Assembly (NCBI GenBank): GCA_025462865.1
Contig: JAOAPI010000145.1
Coordinates: forward strand, 101,927-165,926
DNA from: Candidatus Sulfotelmatobacter sp.
GTDB lineage: Bacteria; Acidobacteriota; Terriglobia; Terriglobales; Acidobacteriaceae
DNA length: 64,000 nucleotides
Direction: 5' to 3'
Positions 1 through 8,187 of this stretch are shown in pieces (the stretch's first letter is position 1; each line of letters opens with the position of its first letter). The position numbers and the translations under genes are program-made. Below the pieces are notes generated by a model. The model was not told the DNA's origin and made no database searches. It saw nothing but the letters and a program-made list of their open reading frames with translations.

Positions 1-1118
1 AACTGAGAACAGCCACAAAACAAATCGGCATCACCCGTGTGCATCTCGAGGAAGACGCCGGCAAGAGCCTGCACGAAGGTTTTCCTGACTCCGACGAAAA
101 AACCGCCATCGACCTCAACCGCACCGGCGTGCCCCTGATCGAAATCGTCAGTGAGCCCGACATCGCCACTCCCGAAGAGGCCTACGAATATCTCACGCGG
201 CTGAGAGAGATCATCCTCTACACCGGGGTCAGCGACTGCAATATGGAGGAAGGTTCGCTGCGCTGCGACGCCAACGTCAGCGTGCGCCCGCGCGGACAGA
301 AAGAATTGGGCACGAAAGCTGAAATCAAGAACGTGAACTCCTTCCGCTTCATCCGCGAGGCGCTCGTATACGAAATCGCGCGCCAGGTGGATGTGCTCGA
401 TTCCGGCGGAAAGATCCTGCAGGAAACCCGCCTCTATAACTCGAACGAGGGCAAAACCTACAGCATGCGATCGAAAGAGCAGGCGCACGACTACCGGTAT
501 TTTCCCGAGCCCGACCTGCTGCCGCTGGTGGTCGACGAAAAGTGGAAGGCTGAAATCATGCGGGACATGCCGGAACTGCCAGAACTGCGGCGTGTCCGCC
601 TGGTAAAGAACTACGGCATCACCGAATACGACGCGCAGGTGCTGACCGTTTCAAAATCGCTAGCCGATCAGTTCGAGGCTGCGGCAAAGGCTGCGAAGAA
701 TCCCAAGCGCGTGGCCAATCTTGTGCAGGGAGAGCTGATGGGCCGCCTCAAGGCCGCGGGTGTGGACATCGAACAGTCTCCGATTTCGATGAAGGGCATC
801 GCCATCTCCGCCGATCTTGTTGAAAGCGGCGCCATCTCCGGCAAGATGCTGAAGGATCTTTACGATCTCTCCTTCGAACGAAAGAAAGATTTCTCTGAAG
901 TTTACGACGAAGAAGGCCGCCCCCGTCAGTCATCGGACACTTCCTCGCTGGAGAAGATCATCGACGAAGTTATCGGCGCAAATCCCGCTCAGCTCGAACA
1001 GTATCGCGCCGGCAAAAAAACCATGCTCGGATTCTTTGTCGGCCAGGTGATGAAAGCCTCCAAAGGCCAGGCCAACCCACAGATAGTGAACGAGTTGTTA
1101 CTCAAGAGGCTTCAGTAA
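1..1118 (+). CDS. gatB: Asp-tRNA(Asn)/Glu-tRNA(Gln) amidotransferase subunit B, 3' part
   Basis: This is the C-terminal part of GatB, the subunit of the GatCAB complex that binds misacylated Glu-tRNA(Gln) or Asp-tRNA(Asn) and amidates it with ammonia supplied by GatA. The frame is open from base 3, upstream of the first possible start (GTG at 39), so the gene begins outside the window. The visible part has the family's [26 protein letters not shown] and [16 protein letters not shown] stretches, then [13 protein letters not shown], and ends in the helical tRNA-binding (YqeY-like) tail with the [16 protein letters not shown] signature. Many bacteria without GlnRS or AsnRS depend on it. Nothing looks broken apart from the window edge. 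Confidence 0.97.
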   Translation, partial: LRTATKQIGITRVHLEEDAGKSLHEGFPDSDEKTAIDLNRTGVPLIEIVSEPDIATPEEAYEYLTRLREIILYTGVSDCNMEEGSLRCDANVSVRPRGQKELGTKAEIKNVNSFRFIREALVYEIARQVDVLDSGGKILQETRLYNSNEGKTYSMRSKEQAHDYRYFPEPDLLPLVVDEKWKAEIMRDMPELPELRRVRLVKNYGITEYDAQVLTVSKSLADQFEAAAKAAKNPKRVANLVQGELMGRLKAAGVDIEQSPISMKGIAISADLVESGAISGKMLKDLYDLSFERKKDFSEVYDEEGRPRQSSDTSSLEKIIDEVIGANPAQLEQYRAGKKTMLGFFVGQVMKASKGQANPQIVNELLLKRLQ

Positions 1119-1256
1119 AGAGCTTGTTTTTACTTCCCATTGTGACGAAAGGAGCATCCTTTATCTGTGACCTCTGCAACCTGATTTTCCGCCCTTCTTC
1201 CCGCTACGATAACCCTGAGCCTTTTCCCTACCGAGGCTGACCGCGCAAGGGTTTTC

Positions 1257-1916
1257 ATGAAATTCAAGCTCAGCACCATTATCCGGATCGTGACACTTTT
1301 AACCTCGGTTGTGGCTCTTGTCATGGTGTTGAAAAAGCCTGCGCCGGTGGCGCAGCCGCAGACTCCTGCGGCAGTCGCAGCCAACGCACAGTCGTTCGGA
1401 GAGAAGATGGAGCAGTTTTCACAAGCCGCGCAGCAACCCGCGCCAGCCTCCCGCGGAAGCTATCAAACCGCAGCGTCTCAGGAACAGGGCTCCCTTTCAT
1501 CGCTACCGAAAGCTGAGGTTCATCTCAACTCGCAGGAAGTGGGCGCTGCCCTCGCTCAGGCCACACAAGCCGGCGGAAGCGCGGAACTCACGCCAGACAC
1601 CAACATGGGCAGCGGAGCGCCAACGATCAAGGAACAGCAGGTCAGCTTCGAAGGCGACGTAGTTCATGGACAATTTCTTGCCGAAGTAGCGGGAAAAGAC
1701 GTCTGGGTAACAGTCTCAGGGCACCTCGGCTCAAAAGACGGATACGCAACCTTCGAGCCAACAGAATTCAAAGTCGGTGAGATGAATGTACCGGTTTCGA
1801 TGGTTAATAGCGCATTGCAGAAAAAGCTGTTCGAGCAGCACGACCGCCTCAAGCTTCCTGACTATGTTGGAGACATGAAGGTACAAAACGGAGAATTGAT
1901 CATGCAGCAGAAGTGA
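1257..1916 (+). CDS. Membrane-anchored protein of unknown function, Ala/Gln-rich linker
   Basis: I do not recognise the family. The 219-residue product starts with a basic segment followed by a hydrophobic stretch (about residues 8-26) that looks like an uncleaved membrane anchor or signal peptide. A low-complexity Ala/Gln/Pro/Ser linker follows to about residue 110. The C-terminal half (about 120-219) looks folded and beta-rich, with SFEGDVVHGQF and VWVTVSGHLGSKDGYATFEP. The layout suggests an anchored periplasmic domain on a flexible stalk. The ATG at 1257 has a purine-rich AAGGG just upstream. It stands alone, 140 bp after gatB and convergent with the next gene. Confidence 0.75.
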   Translation: MKFKLSTIIRIVTLLTSVVALVMVLKKPAPVAQPQTPAAVAANAQSFGEKMEQFSQAAQQPAPASRGSYQTAASQEQGSLSSLPKAEVHLNSQEVGAALAQATQAGGSAELTPDTNMGSGAPTIKEQQVSFEGDVVHGQFLAEVAGKDVWVTVSGHLGSKDGYATFEPTEFKVGEMNVPVSMVNSALQKKLFEQHDRLKLPDYVGDMKVQNGELIMQQK

Positions 1917-1938
1917 CCGCCCATTTCAGCAGTCGGTG

Positions 1939-2916
1939 CTATTTGGCTGGAGCCTCGCTCAGCGCTCGATACGAGTAAATGACTTGCCGGTCGTAGAGCA
2001 CCTGAGTGGCCCACCATCCCAGGAAGCCCGCGGCAGTGAGCAATACGGCAAGAACAATATAAGCAAGCTTCACTTCGAGTGCGTTCTGTGTACCCGGCCC
2101 TTCTGTCCTGTTCGCCTCTTTCTTCCTGCGTTGCCACAGCACGCACCAGCCTGCCGCGGCAAGAACCAACAAGGTGAATTCCATGTAGGGTGGATCACTG
2201 GCCGCCCGCTCACTGAAGTGGTTGAACGTAGCAATCGATCCGGGCACGAGATAAAGCAACAGGACCATCCACCGCAGACTGGACTTGAATTTCGCGCTCC
2301 ACCAGAATAAAAGAAAAGACACCGCGATCATTCCGTCAAACGTTGCGCCTCGAAGCACCATGATCTGATCGTGAAACTGCCGCAGCCTTTCCGTCGCATC
2401 GGTTCCCTTCAACAGCAGCGCGGCTTCCTGCACGTGAAAAAGGTCTGCGGCCAAAGATTGCTGGCTGTTGATCCAATCGTGAGTTTTAGGAACGATCCAT
2501 CGGGCGGTATAGTTGCAGTTCGAATCATTTTCCCGGAAGTGTTCCCGCTTGTTAGCGGACAATTCATCTGGTTTTTGGGCAACCACGCCTCGCTGCAGCG
2601 TCTGACAATAAACATCGGTTCGAATGCTCGTCTCAGTTATTCCGATCTGGAATAAATAACTGGATATCTGGACGTGGAGATCTTCGTCATCGAAGAAATC
2701 CTGCGCGATGCGCGACACGGCAGAGCCCAGCGAGTAGGCCATCGCGAACAGTAGGACGCCCGTCACAGCCGGCTGGTTCTGCTTGGTAACCCTCTCGAGA
2801 AGACTTTTGACGCCGCTTTCGTCATCGGAGAAGAATAAGTGCAGGACCAGGAGCACCCAGGGAAGCGCGAGCGTCCCGACGATGATGGTATCGAAAGCGG
2901 TGCTAAAAGCACCCAT
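1939..2916 (-). CDS. Multi-pass membrane protein of unknown function
   Basis: A 325-residue protein with hydrophobic segments near residues 8-28, 50-65, 195-210, 215-230, 250-268 and 285-305. A long hydrophilic loop (about 70-190) contains several Cys and charged residues. No known catalytic motif was found. The gene is convergent with the preceding anchored protein. Its upstream region (2917-3216) holds a copy of the GTTCGGTTTTCGTAAC motif (3076-3091), which also occurs near the XRE-type regulator at 20-21 kb. It may therefore belong to the same regulon; this is inference from the motif only. Confidence 0.75.
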   Translation of the reverse strand: MGAFSTAFDTIIVGTLALPWVLLVLHLFFSDDESGVKSLLERVTKQNQPAVTGVLLFAMAYSLGSAVSRIAQDFFDDEDLHVQISSYLFQIGITETSIRTDVYCQTLQRGVVAQKPDELSANKREHFRENDSNCNYTARWIVPKTHDWINSQQSLAADLFHVQEAALLLKGTDATERLRQFHDQIMVLRGATFDGMIAVSFLLFWWSAKFKSSLRWMVLLLYLVPGSIATFNHFSERAASDPPYMEFTLLVLAAAGWCVLWQRRKKEANRTEGPGTQNALEVKLAYIVLAVLLTAAGFLGWWATQVLYDRQVIYSYRALSEAPAK

Positions 2917-3075
2917 AGTCGCTCCGATCCTTCGCAGCCTGTGGCCCTGTCCTCATCGAGCAAGAGATTCCCAAGGGGCAGTTCAGGATAACCTTGCCGC
3001 TAGCAAAAAGATGGGGAAGGGACTGCGCGCGAATAGTAGAACATTGCATGACGCCTGCAAGGAAAACCGGCGCCC

Positions 3076-3094
3076 GTTACGAAAACCGAACAAG
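3076..3094 (-). promoter_or_regulatory. Operator-like motif, copy A
   Basis: Read on the minus strand, positions 3091-3076 are GTTCGGTTTTCGTAAC, identical over 16 bases to the copy at 20070-20085. It lies in the divergent spacer between the membrane protein gene starting at 2916 (160 bp away) and the VOC gene starting at 3217. The two arms are imperfect inverted half-sites, GTTCGG and GTTACG. The function as an operator is inferred from recurrence and intergenic placement. Confidence 0.6.
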
Positions 3095-3216
3095 ACCAAT
3101 CCAGGCGGCGTTAAGCCCACTTACGGGAAACAAATTTCCAGGACAGAGGCATCCGCTTGACTGGGCCGCTGAAGATAGTTAGCTTCGCTAGTTAATCTGG
3201 CTTTGGAGCGAAGATC

Positions 3217-3609
3217 ATGAGCGCAACCGCATCTGGAATCGGAATTACCCGGCTCGGGCAAATCGCTGTCAACACAAAGGATGTAGAGCGGGCGGCGATG
3301 TTTTATGAGGAAAAGCTGGGATTGAAGTTGCTGTTCAAAGCGCCGCCCGGACTGGCATTCTTCGATTGCGGTGGAGTCCGTTTGATGCTGGAGCGGCCGG
3401 CGAAGCCTGAGTTCGATCATCCTAGCTCAGTCCTGTATTTTGCTGTGGCCGACATTCAGGCGGCTTATGGCAAGCTGAAGGAAAGCGGAGTGCGCTTCGA
3501 GGACGAACCTCACCTCATCGCGAGAATGCCGGCCCACGATTTATGGATGACTTTCTTTCGCGACCCCGAAGGAAATCTGCTGGCGCTAATGAGCGAGGTG
3601 CCTCAGTAG
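3217..3609 (+). CDS. VOC family (glyoxalase/bleomycin-resistance fold) protein
   Basis: A 130-residue single vicinal-oxygen-chelate unit with paired beta-alpha-beta-beta-beta modules. Module one has LGQIAVNTKDVERAAMFYEE followed by KLGLKL; module two has LYFAVADIQAAYGKLKESG and ends in WMTFFRDPEGNLLALMSE. The DPEGN(L/P) turn and the Glu of LALMSE are typical of the family. VOC proteins bind a divalent metal and cover glyoxalases, dioxygenases and antibiotic-binding proteins, so the substrate cannot be read from sequence. Length fits a standalone dimeric member. It stands alone in the plus direction. Confidence 0.9.
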   Translation: MSATASGIGITRLGQIAVNTKDVERAAMFYEEKLGLKLLFKAPPGLAFFDCGGVRLMLERPAKPEFDHPSSVLYFAVADIQAAYGKLKESGVRFEDEPHLIARMPAHDLWMTFFRDPEGNLLALMSEVPQ

Positions 3610-3684
3610 CCCCGCTTCGAGATAGCTCGGCACTGCCAAATTAACGCGGTGCCCGGCCTGCTATCATCGTGGTGGGAGTTTGTA

Positions 3685-3972
3685 ATGAGCATCATTCAAG
3701 ACATGGAAGACGAGGAACAACTTCCTTATATTTCCGGTTCAGGAGAAGGACTCATGGAAGAAGGTCCAGCTTTGCACGCAAGCGCGCGCCGTAATGAGGA
3801 CATCGCGCTCGATCTGATGAAATTTGTGGCGATGACCACGGGATATGGACGTACCACTTCGTCGGGAGTGGGATTTCAAGGCACGGGTTCGGCATCGAAG
3901 CCTGACGAATACGCCGCGCAGTTGCTCGAGTTATACGGCAAATGTTTACACGCCGTGGGAACGAAGAAATAG
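3685..3972 (+). CDS. Small soluble protein of unknown function
   Basis: A 95-residue protein starting MSIIQDMEDEEQLPY, with an acidic N-terminus, a Gly/Ser/Thr-rich middle (GYGRTTSSGVGFQGTGSAS) and a short amphipathic C-terminal helix (YAAQLLELYGKCLHAVG). The ATG at 3685 is chosen over the in-frame GTG at 3649 because GGTGGGAG lies 7-14 bp ahead of it. No signal peptide or membrane segment is seen and the family is not recognised. It converges on the histone-like gene, with a strong hairpin between the two. Confidence 0.72.
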   Translation: MSIIQDMEDEEQLPYISGSGEGLMEEGPALHASARRNEDIALDLMKFVAMTTGYGRTTSSGVGFQGTGSASKPDEYAAQLLELYGKCLHAVGTKK

Positions 3973-3995
3973 CGAGGACCGGCCGGAACGGCGGC

Positions 3996-4026
3996 AAGAA
4001 AAACCGCGGCTCATCGAGCCGCGGTT
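3996..4026 (-). terminator. Rho-independent terminator of the histone-like gene
   Basis: An 11-bp perfect stem (AACCGCGGCTC at 4002-4012 and its complement at 4016-4026) has a 3-nt loop. On the minus strand it is followed by TTTTTCTT (4003-3996). It lies 20 bp after the stop of the minus-strand gene at 4046. On the plus strand no T-run follows, so it mainly serves the minus-strand gene. Confidence 0.82.
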
Positions 4027-4045
4027 CTGAGTCATTCGTTGCGCC

Positions 4046-4444
4046 TTAACGACGGCCCTTTTTGCCTTTTTTCTTCGCCTTGGCCTTCTTCGCCGGGCGC
4101 CTGGCAGCTTTCTTTTTTGCCGGCTTCCTGGCAGCTTTTTTCTTCTTAGCCGCCTTCTTGGGCGCCTTTTTCTTCGCCGGCTTTTTCTTAGGCGGTGCTT
4201 TCTTTTTGGCAGCCGGCTTCCTGGCTCCCCCACCACCACCCGTGGGAGCCGCAGGCTTGGGCCTGGAGGCAGGTGGAGGAGCAGAAGGCGTCACGGGTTC
4301 ACCCATGTCGGGTTCCGGAACTCCGGCTTCTTCCTCTTCCTCTTCTTCCTCTTCGAAATCCTCCTCTAACGACTCGCTGTAGGCGCCGGTGTCGCCAAAT
4401 TCTTCTTCTTCGTCACGTGCGTAAAGTGTGGGATCGTACGTCAT
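4046..4444 (-). CDS. Histone H1-like Lys/Ala/Pro-rich DNA-binding protein
   Basis: The 132-residue product is strongly bipartite. Residues 1-50 are acidic, with a run of Glu near residue 35 (DFEEEEEEEEEAG). A Pro/Ala-rich linker with a GGGG stretch follows to about residue 75. The remainder is almost entirely Lys, Ala and Pro in repeating AAKKK/PAKKKAPKK/PAKK units ending KKGKKGRR. The basic tail resembles eukaryotic H1 tails and bacterial Hc/AlgP-like proteins, which bind DNA non-specifically. An acidic head on the same chain could shield the tail or bind other proteins (inference). A strong terminator follows, and the gene stands alone. Confidence 0.85.
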   Translation of the reverse strand: MTYDPTLYARDEEEEFGDTGAYSESLEEDFEEEEEEEEEAGVPEPDMGEPVTPSAPPPASRPKPAAPTGGGGGARKPAAKKKAPPKKKPAKKKAPKKAAKKKKAARKPAKKKAARRPAKKAKAKKKGKKGRR

Positions 4445-4701
4445 TGCTCCTCCTGGTCTTGTCTTGGCTTCCTGGCGCGAGGGCGCAAGGGGGGCCGGGA
4501 ACGGGAAATTTAAGAGACCACCAAAAACTTAGTGCTCGAACGGCGGGCGATTATAGCACGACGTTTGGTGCGGGCTGCAAGGACCGCAACTACATCAAGC
4601 CTACCTATTCCTGTTATCACACGAGACAAAGGAATGGAAGAAGATTCGGCTGGTGCTCAGGCAAAATTTGGTAAAGCTTCCTGTGGAGTAGCGCCAAGAC
4701 C

Positions 4702-6732
4702 CTATTGGCTTTGTTGGACGACCAGAATCATCCCCGGACGCAGTGTGGCGACATTGCCGTTGTTGCGTTTGAGAGCCGCGACGGTGGTCTTGTAGGTGTT
4801 AGCGATCGAGTAGAGAGTTTCTCCGGACTTCACCTTGTGGTGCAGTACGCTCGCCTGCTGGGAACGGTCTTCGTCGTTCGACTGGGTTGTCTTACCAGGA
4901 ACCTTGCCTGCGGCCGTTTGCGTAGCCTTCCGAGTACTCGCTGGCGATTTGGACTTGGCGGCCACCACTTCGCTGCTCGGCGTAACCGGCAAGTGGAGCG
5001 CCAGCACCCTGCGCCCGCGCAGGCTGTCGCCGCCGCGCAGCCCGTTCCAGCGGCGGACCATCTGTGCCGAAACGCCAAAGTTTTCTGCCACCGTCTCGAC
5101 TGTATCTCCCTTGTGCACTTTGTAGCGTGTAATGCGGCGCGCGTACGTGGCATTGTCATTAAACGGATGCTTCCCCGCCGACACGGGGATAATTACCTTG
5201 GCGCCAGCCTCAAGTTCCGTCCCGTCGAGATGGTTCGCGGTCGCAATCGACTTGACCGGCATGTGATAGGAACGCGAGAGCGATGCCAGCGTATCTCCAG
5301 GCTGAACTGTGTGATAGCGCCACCACAGCCGCATATCTCTTGGAATCTCTGCAACGGCCGTCTGATACTGACCCTTCGTCCCAGCCGGTAGGTGGAGTTC
5401 GAACGTTCCCTCTTTCGGCGTCGTCAGCCGCAGCAGACTGGGATTCAGCTCCTGCAGTTGCGCTTGGGTTGCGTCCACGCATTGTGCTACCAGTCGCAGG
5501 TCCACCGGATAGCTGATGGTTACAGAGTCGTAAGCCATCGGCGCGTCCATGGACACGTCATCAAAACCGTACTGCGACAAATTCTTGGTCATGATGGTCA
5601 CGGCCAGAATGATGGGAACGTAATTGCGTGTTTCCTTGGGAAGCACATTCCGCCGGTAGAGTTCCCAGAAGTCGGCGTAACCGGTACGGCGGACCGCAGC
5701 CTGAACCGTGCCAGGGCCGGAGTTATAAGCGGCCATTGCCAGATACCAATCGCCAAACTGCGCATACAAGTCTCTAAGGTGACGGGCTGCAGCGCGCGTG
5801 GATTTTTCCGGATCCTGGCGATCGTCAACCCACATGCTGTGGTGCAGGCCGTAGCCCCGGGCCCGGCTGCCCATGAACTGCCAGATGCCGCGAGCACCGA
5901 CGCGAGAAACCGCCAGAGGATGAAAGCCCGACTCGGCCTGTGCCAGATAAATAAGATCCTGCGGCACGCCCTCTTCCTTCAAAATCTTTACCATCATGTC
6001 GTGGTACCGGCCGGAGCGGGCGAAGGCGCGCTCAAACGTTCCGCGTCCACTCGTAGAAAAGTGGCTGATGTAGCCGGCAACCTGATCCGTCATCATCAGG
6101 GGCAAGTCGGAATGCGTCGATTTAATCTCAGCCTGCGCTTTAGCTTTTACTTTCGGGTCGGCCGGCGGAGTCAGGCCATTCGTTTCATCGATCGGTGCGG
6201 GCTCAGACTTCTGTGCCTCCGAGTCCGAAGGTAAACCACCGAGATCCAAATGGTTGACGCCCTGCACGATTCGTTCGAATTCGTTTTCAAGACGGTCGTC
6301 GGAACGGATGTCGAGGTTGCTCCCTAGCAATGCATTGAAAGCATTGTCAAAATCCTGTTTGGCGACGTCGGTTTGCCCTGAGTGGAATGCGTCCAGACCT
6401 GCCTGATATTGCTTCTCCACCCGCACAACCAATTCGCCCACCGGATCGGGTTCGGGCGCCGGGGTTGCAGCTTGCGTCTGTGTCTTTGCCTTTGTCTTGG
6501 TCTCGGCCTTTGGTTCAGCCGACGCCTGCGTCTGCTTCGGCGTGGTTGGCTGCGGTGGGGTTGATTGGGTCTGCCGCGGAGGTTGAGGCGGAGCCGGGAC
6601 GGTAGCGGTAAGGGCCGGCGCCGTCTTCGCAGGCAGAAGTGGGACGGGTTTCTTTGCCGTCTGGCAGGACGAAGCAGCCAGAGCGAGGCCAGCCAGTATC
6701 GCGATCCGCATTTGGAGTTTTGCAACTCGCAT
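4702..6732 (-). CDS. mltD: MltD-type membrane-bound lytic murein transglycosylase with three LysM domains
   Basis: This lipoprotein should cleave the glycan strand of peptidoglycan to 1,6-anhydromuropeptides in the periplasm. Residues 1-23 form a signal peptide with a lipobox-like LAASSC. A Pro/Thr/Gln-rich linker runs to about residue 110. A helical region precedes the SLT catalytic domain (about 245-395), recognised from YLAQAESGFHPLAVS (catalytic Glu), ARGIWQFM and MAAYNSGPG. Three LysM peptidoglycan-binding domains follow near 470-515 (YHTVQPGDTLASL), 540-580 (YKVHKGDTVETV) and 630-676 (HHKVKSGETLYSI). At 676 residues it is longer than Escherichia coli MltD, mainly because of the linker and extra LysM. 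It is transcribed alone. Confidence 0.95.
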   Translation of the reverse strand: MRVAKLQMRIAILAGLALAASSCQTAKKPVPLLPAKTAPALTATVPAPPQPPRQTQSTPPQPTTPKQTQASAEPKAETKTKAKTQTQAATPAPEPDPVGELVVRVEKQYQAGLDAFHSGQTDVAKQDFDNAFNALLGSNLDIRSDDRLENEFERIVQGVNHLDLGGLPSDSEAQKSEPAPIDETNGLTPPADPKVKAKAQAEIKSTHSDLPLMMTDQVAGYISHFSTSGRGTFERAFARSGRYHDMMVKILKEEGVPQDLIYLAQAESGFHPLAVSRVGARGIWQFMGSRARGYGLHHSMWVDDRQDPEKSTRAAARHLRDLYAQFGDWYLAMAAYNSGPGTVQAAVRRTGYADFWELYRRNVLPKETRNYVPIILAVTIMTKNLSQYGFDDVSMDAPMAYDSVTISYPVDLRLVAQCVDATQAQLQELNPSLLRLTTPKEGTFELHLPAGTKGQYQTAVAEIPRDMRLWWRYHTVQPGDTLASLSRSYHMPVKSIATANHLDGTELEAGAKVIIPVSAGKHPFNDNATYARRITRYKVHKGDTVETVAENFGVSAQMVRRWNGLRGGDSLRGRRVLALHLPVTPSSEVVAAKSKSPASTRKATQTAAGKVPGKTTQSNDEDRSQQASVLHHKVKSGETLYSIANTYKTTVAALKRNNGNVATLRPGMILVVQQSQ

Positions 6733-6991
6733 ATTTCTCTATGAGATACGGATTGCTCCCGGCTACTGAACCCCGCGTAATTCTCTGGAAATCGTACCCT
6801 GCGTCCCGGCTCGGGTCAACGCCGAAAAGGATAATTGGCGGTTACTTTCGGCATCGGACCCTATGGTGACCCGGGTCTCCCACATACCCGGTGTCCACGC
6901 GCACTGCAAGCCCAAATATTCAGACGGCGAAAGCCCGCGAAAGGTTTGACCGCTTTCATGCTTCACACCCACGGCAGCCTGGCGGATCGCC

Positions 6992-7432
6992 TCAAACCCG
7001 CCAGTAGTCCGGACGCCAGGTTTGGATGGCCTTCTTGATGTCTGCCCGCGATAGCTTTTCGGAGAGCGCCCGCTCGGTCAGCTTCGGCAGTTCGGCGTCC
7101 GAAGCGAACCGCAGCGCAATGAGTTGCCCCTCGGTTAGTTCTGGAATACGAGCGCGTAACACTTCGGGCAGCAGCGCAGTCAGCCGAAGTTGCTCTTCCA
7201 GCCGAATCACGCGATCCTGCACGCGAAGCGCGTAAATCCGAATTTTCGAGACAGCGACCGCCAAGGCCACCGCGACGACGAACATCAGCGCAGAGTGCCA
7301 GCCCGGGCGCCAGATGAAATGAACCATGCCGGCAATCGCCAGCAGGAAGAATACCGGCAACACGAAGAAATGATACGGCGGATCGAAGCGACCGTGGTTA
7401 GCGTAAGTCTGTGGTTTCTTTTGAGCCATCAA
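6992..7432 (-). CDS. DUF6526 family membrane protein
   Basis: A 146-residue protein starting KKPQTYANHGRFDPPYHFF, with two membrane helices (about residues 24-42 and 48-66) and a cytoplasmic tail that includes a coiled, Arg-rich segment (ALRVQDRVIRLEEQLRL) and LTEGQLIALRFASDAELP. These match my memory of the DUF6526 family, whose role is unknown. It is the last gene of an apparent operon after the sensor kinase and response regulator, 18 bp behind the regulator. It may therefore be co-transcribed with that signalling pair. Confidence 0.85.
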   Translation of the reverse strand: MMAQKKPQTYANHGRFDPPYHFFVLPVFFLLAIAGMVHFIWRPGWHSALMFVVAVALAVAVSKIRIYALRVQDRVIRLEEQLRLTALLPEVLRARIPELTEGQLIALRFASDAELPKLTERALSEKLSRADIKKAIQTWRPDYWRV

Positions 7433-7450
7433 GGAGTCTCCTGGGAATCG

Positions 7451-8131
7451 TCAGCCCACGAATTTATACCCCAAACCCGGCACCGTCAAAATTAACTGCG
7501 GCTTCTTGGCGTCGCATTCGATTTTCTGGCGCAGGCTGCCCACGTGGACGTCGACGGTGCGGCTGAAAACTTCGGTGCTGTATCCCCACACTTCCCGCAA
7601 TAGTTCGTCGCGAGAAAGTGTAATGCCGCAATGGGTCACGAAATACTCCAGCAACCGGTACTCGCGCGCCGAGAGTGGTACCGGCTTGCCTTCCCGAGTC
7701 ACCGTGGTGCCGCGCAAGTCGATGCGCAACTCGCCATACTGGCGCACTGCATCGCCTGCGGGATTGCGCGAGCGCCGCAGAAGCGCTTCGATGCGGGCTA
7801 CTAACTCCGCAGGCTCGAAGGGCTTGGTCAAATAATCATCCGCGCCCATGCGCAGGCCCACGACCTTATCCACCACTTGGTCTCGCGCGGTCAGCATGAG
7901 GATTGGGATGTTCACCCCAGCGCCGCGCAGGTCGCGACACATATCGAAGCCGCTCTTCCTGGGCAGCATCACGTCAAGCAGCAGAATGTCGTAAGAGTTG
8001 CGGAGCGCCTGTTGGTAGCCCTTCTCGCCGTCCACGGCGCACTCGACGACGTAGCCTTCGCTCTCCAGGCGGTCGGAGAGCGCCATGCGGATTGCAGCCT
8101 CGTCTTCGACCAGTAGTATCTTTTCGTTCAT
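7451..8131 (-). CDS. OmpR/PhoB-family response regulator
   Basis: A 226-residue two-domain regulator. The receiver domain (about 1-118) has the acidic pair in EDEAAIR, the phospho-acceptor Asp in DILLLDVMLPRKSG, the conserved Thr in MLTARD and the Lys in YLTKPFEP. The winged-helix DNA-binding domain (about 128-226) ends in the family's VHVGSLRQKIE and TVPGLGYKFVG. It lies 56 bp downstream of the sensor kinase gene and is read in the same direction, so the two form a cognate pair. The 11-bp spaced direct repeats at 10190-10222 are a plausible target, since this family binds such tandem sites. Confidence 0.95.
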   Translation of the reverse strand: MNEKILLVEDEAAIRMALSDRLESEGYVVECAVDGEKGYQQALRNSYDILLLDVMLPRKSGFDMCRDLRGAGVNIPILMLTARDQVVDKVVGLRMGADDYLTKPFEPAELVARIEALLRRSRNPAGDAVRQYGELRIDLRGTTVTREGKPVPLSAREYRLLEYFVTHCGITLSRDELLREVWGYSTEVFSRTVDVHVGSLRQKIECDAKKPQLILTVPGLGYKFVG

Positions 8132-8187
8132 CCGCCTGGGAACCAGAATTGCGCGCTGCTTTATGCTTCATGCGGGCCTTACAACTT

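Noticed and set aside
4062..4382. 106-residue Phe/Ala-rich frame opposite the histone-like gene
   Set aside because: It is the mirror of Lys/Ala codons (AAG/GCC give CTT/GGC); no start signals.
5392..6234. 280-residue plus-strand frame opposite mltD
   Set aside because: It is antisense to a clearly coding gene and has no family features or start signals.
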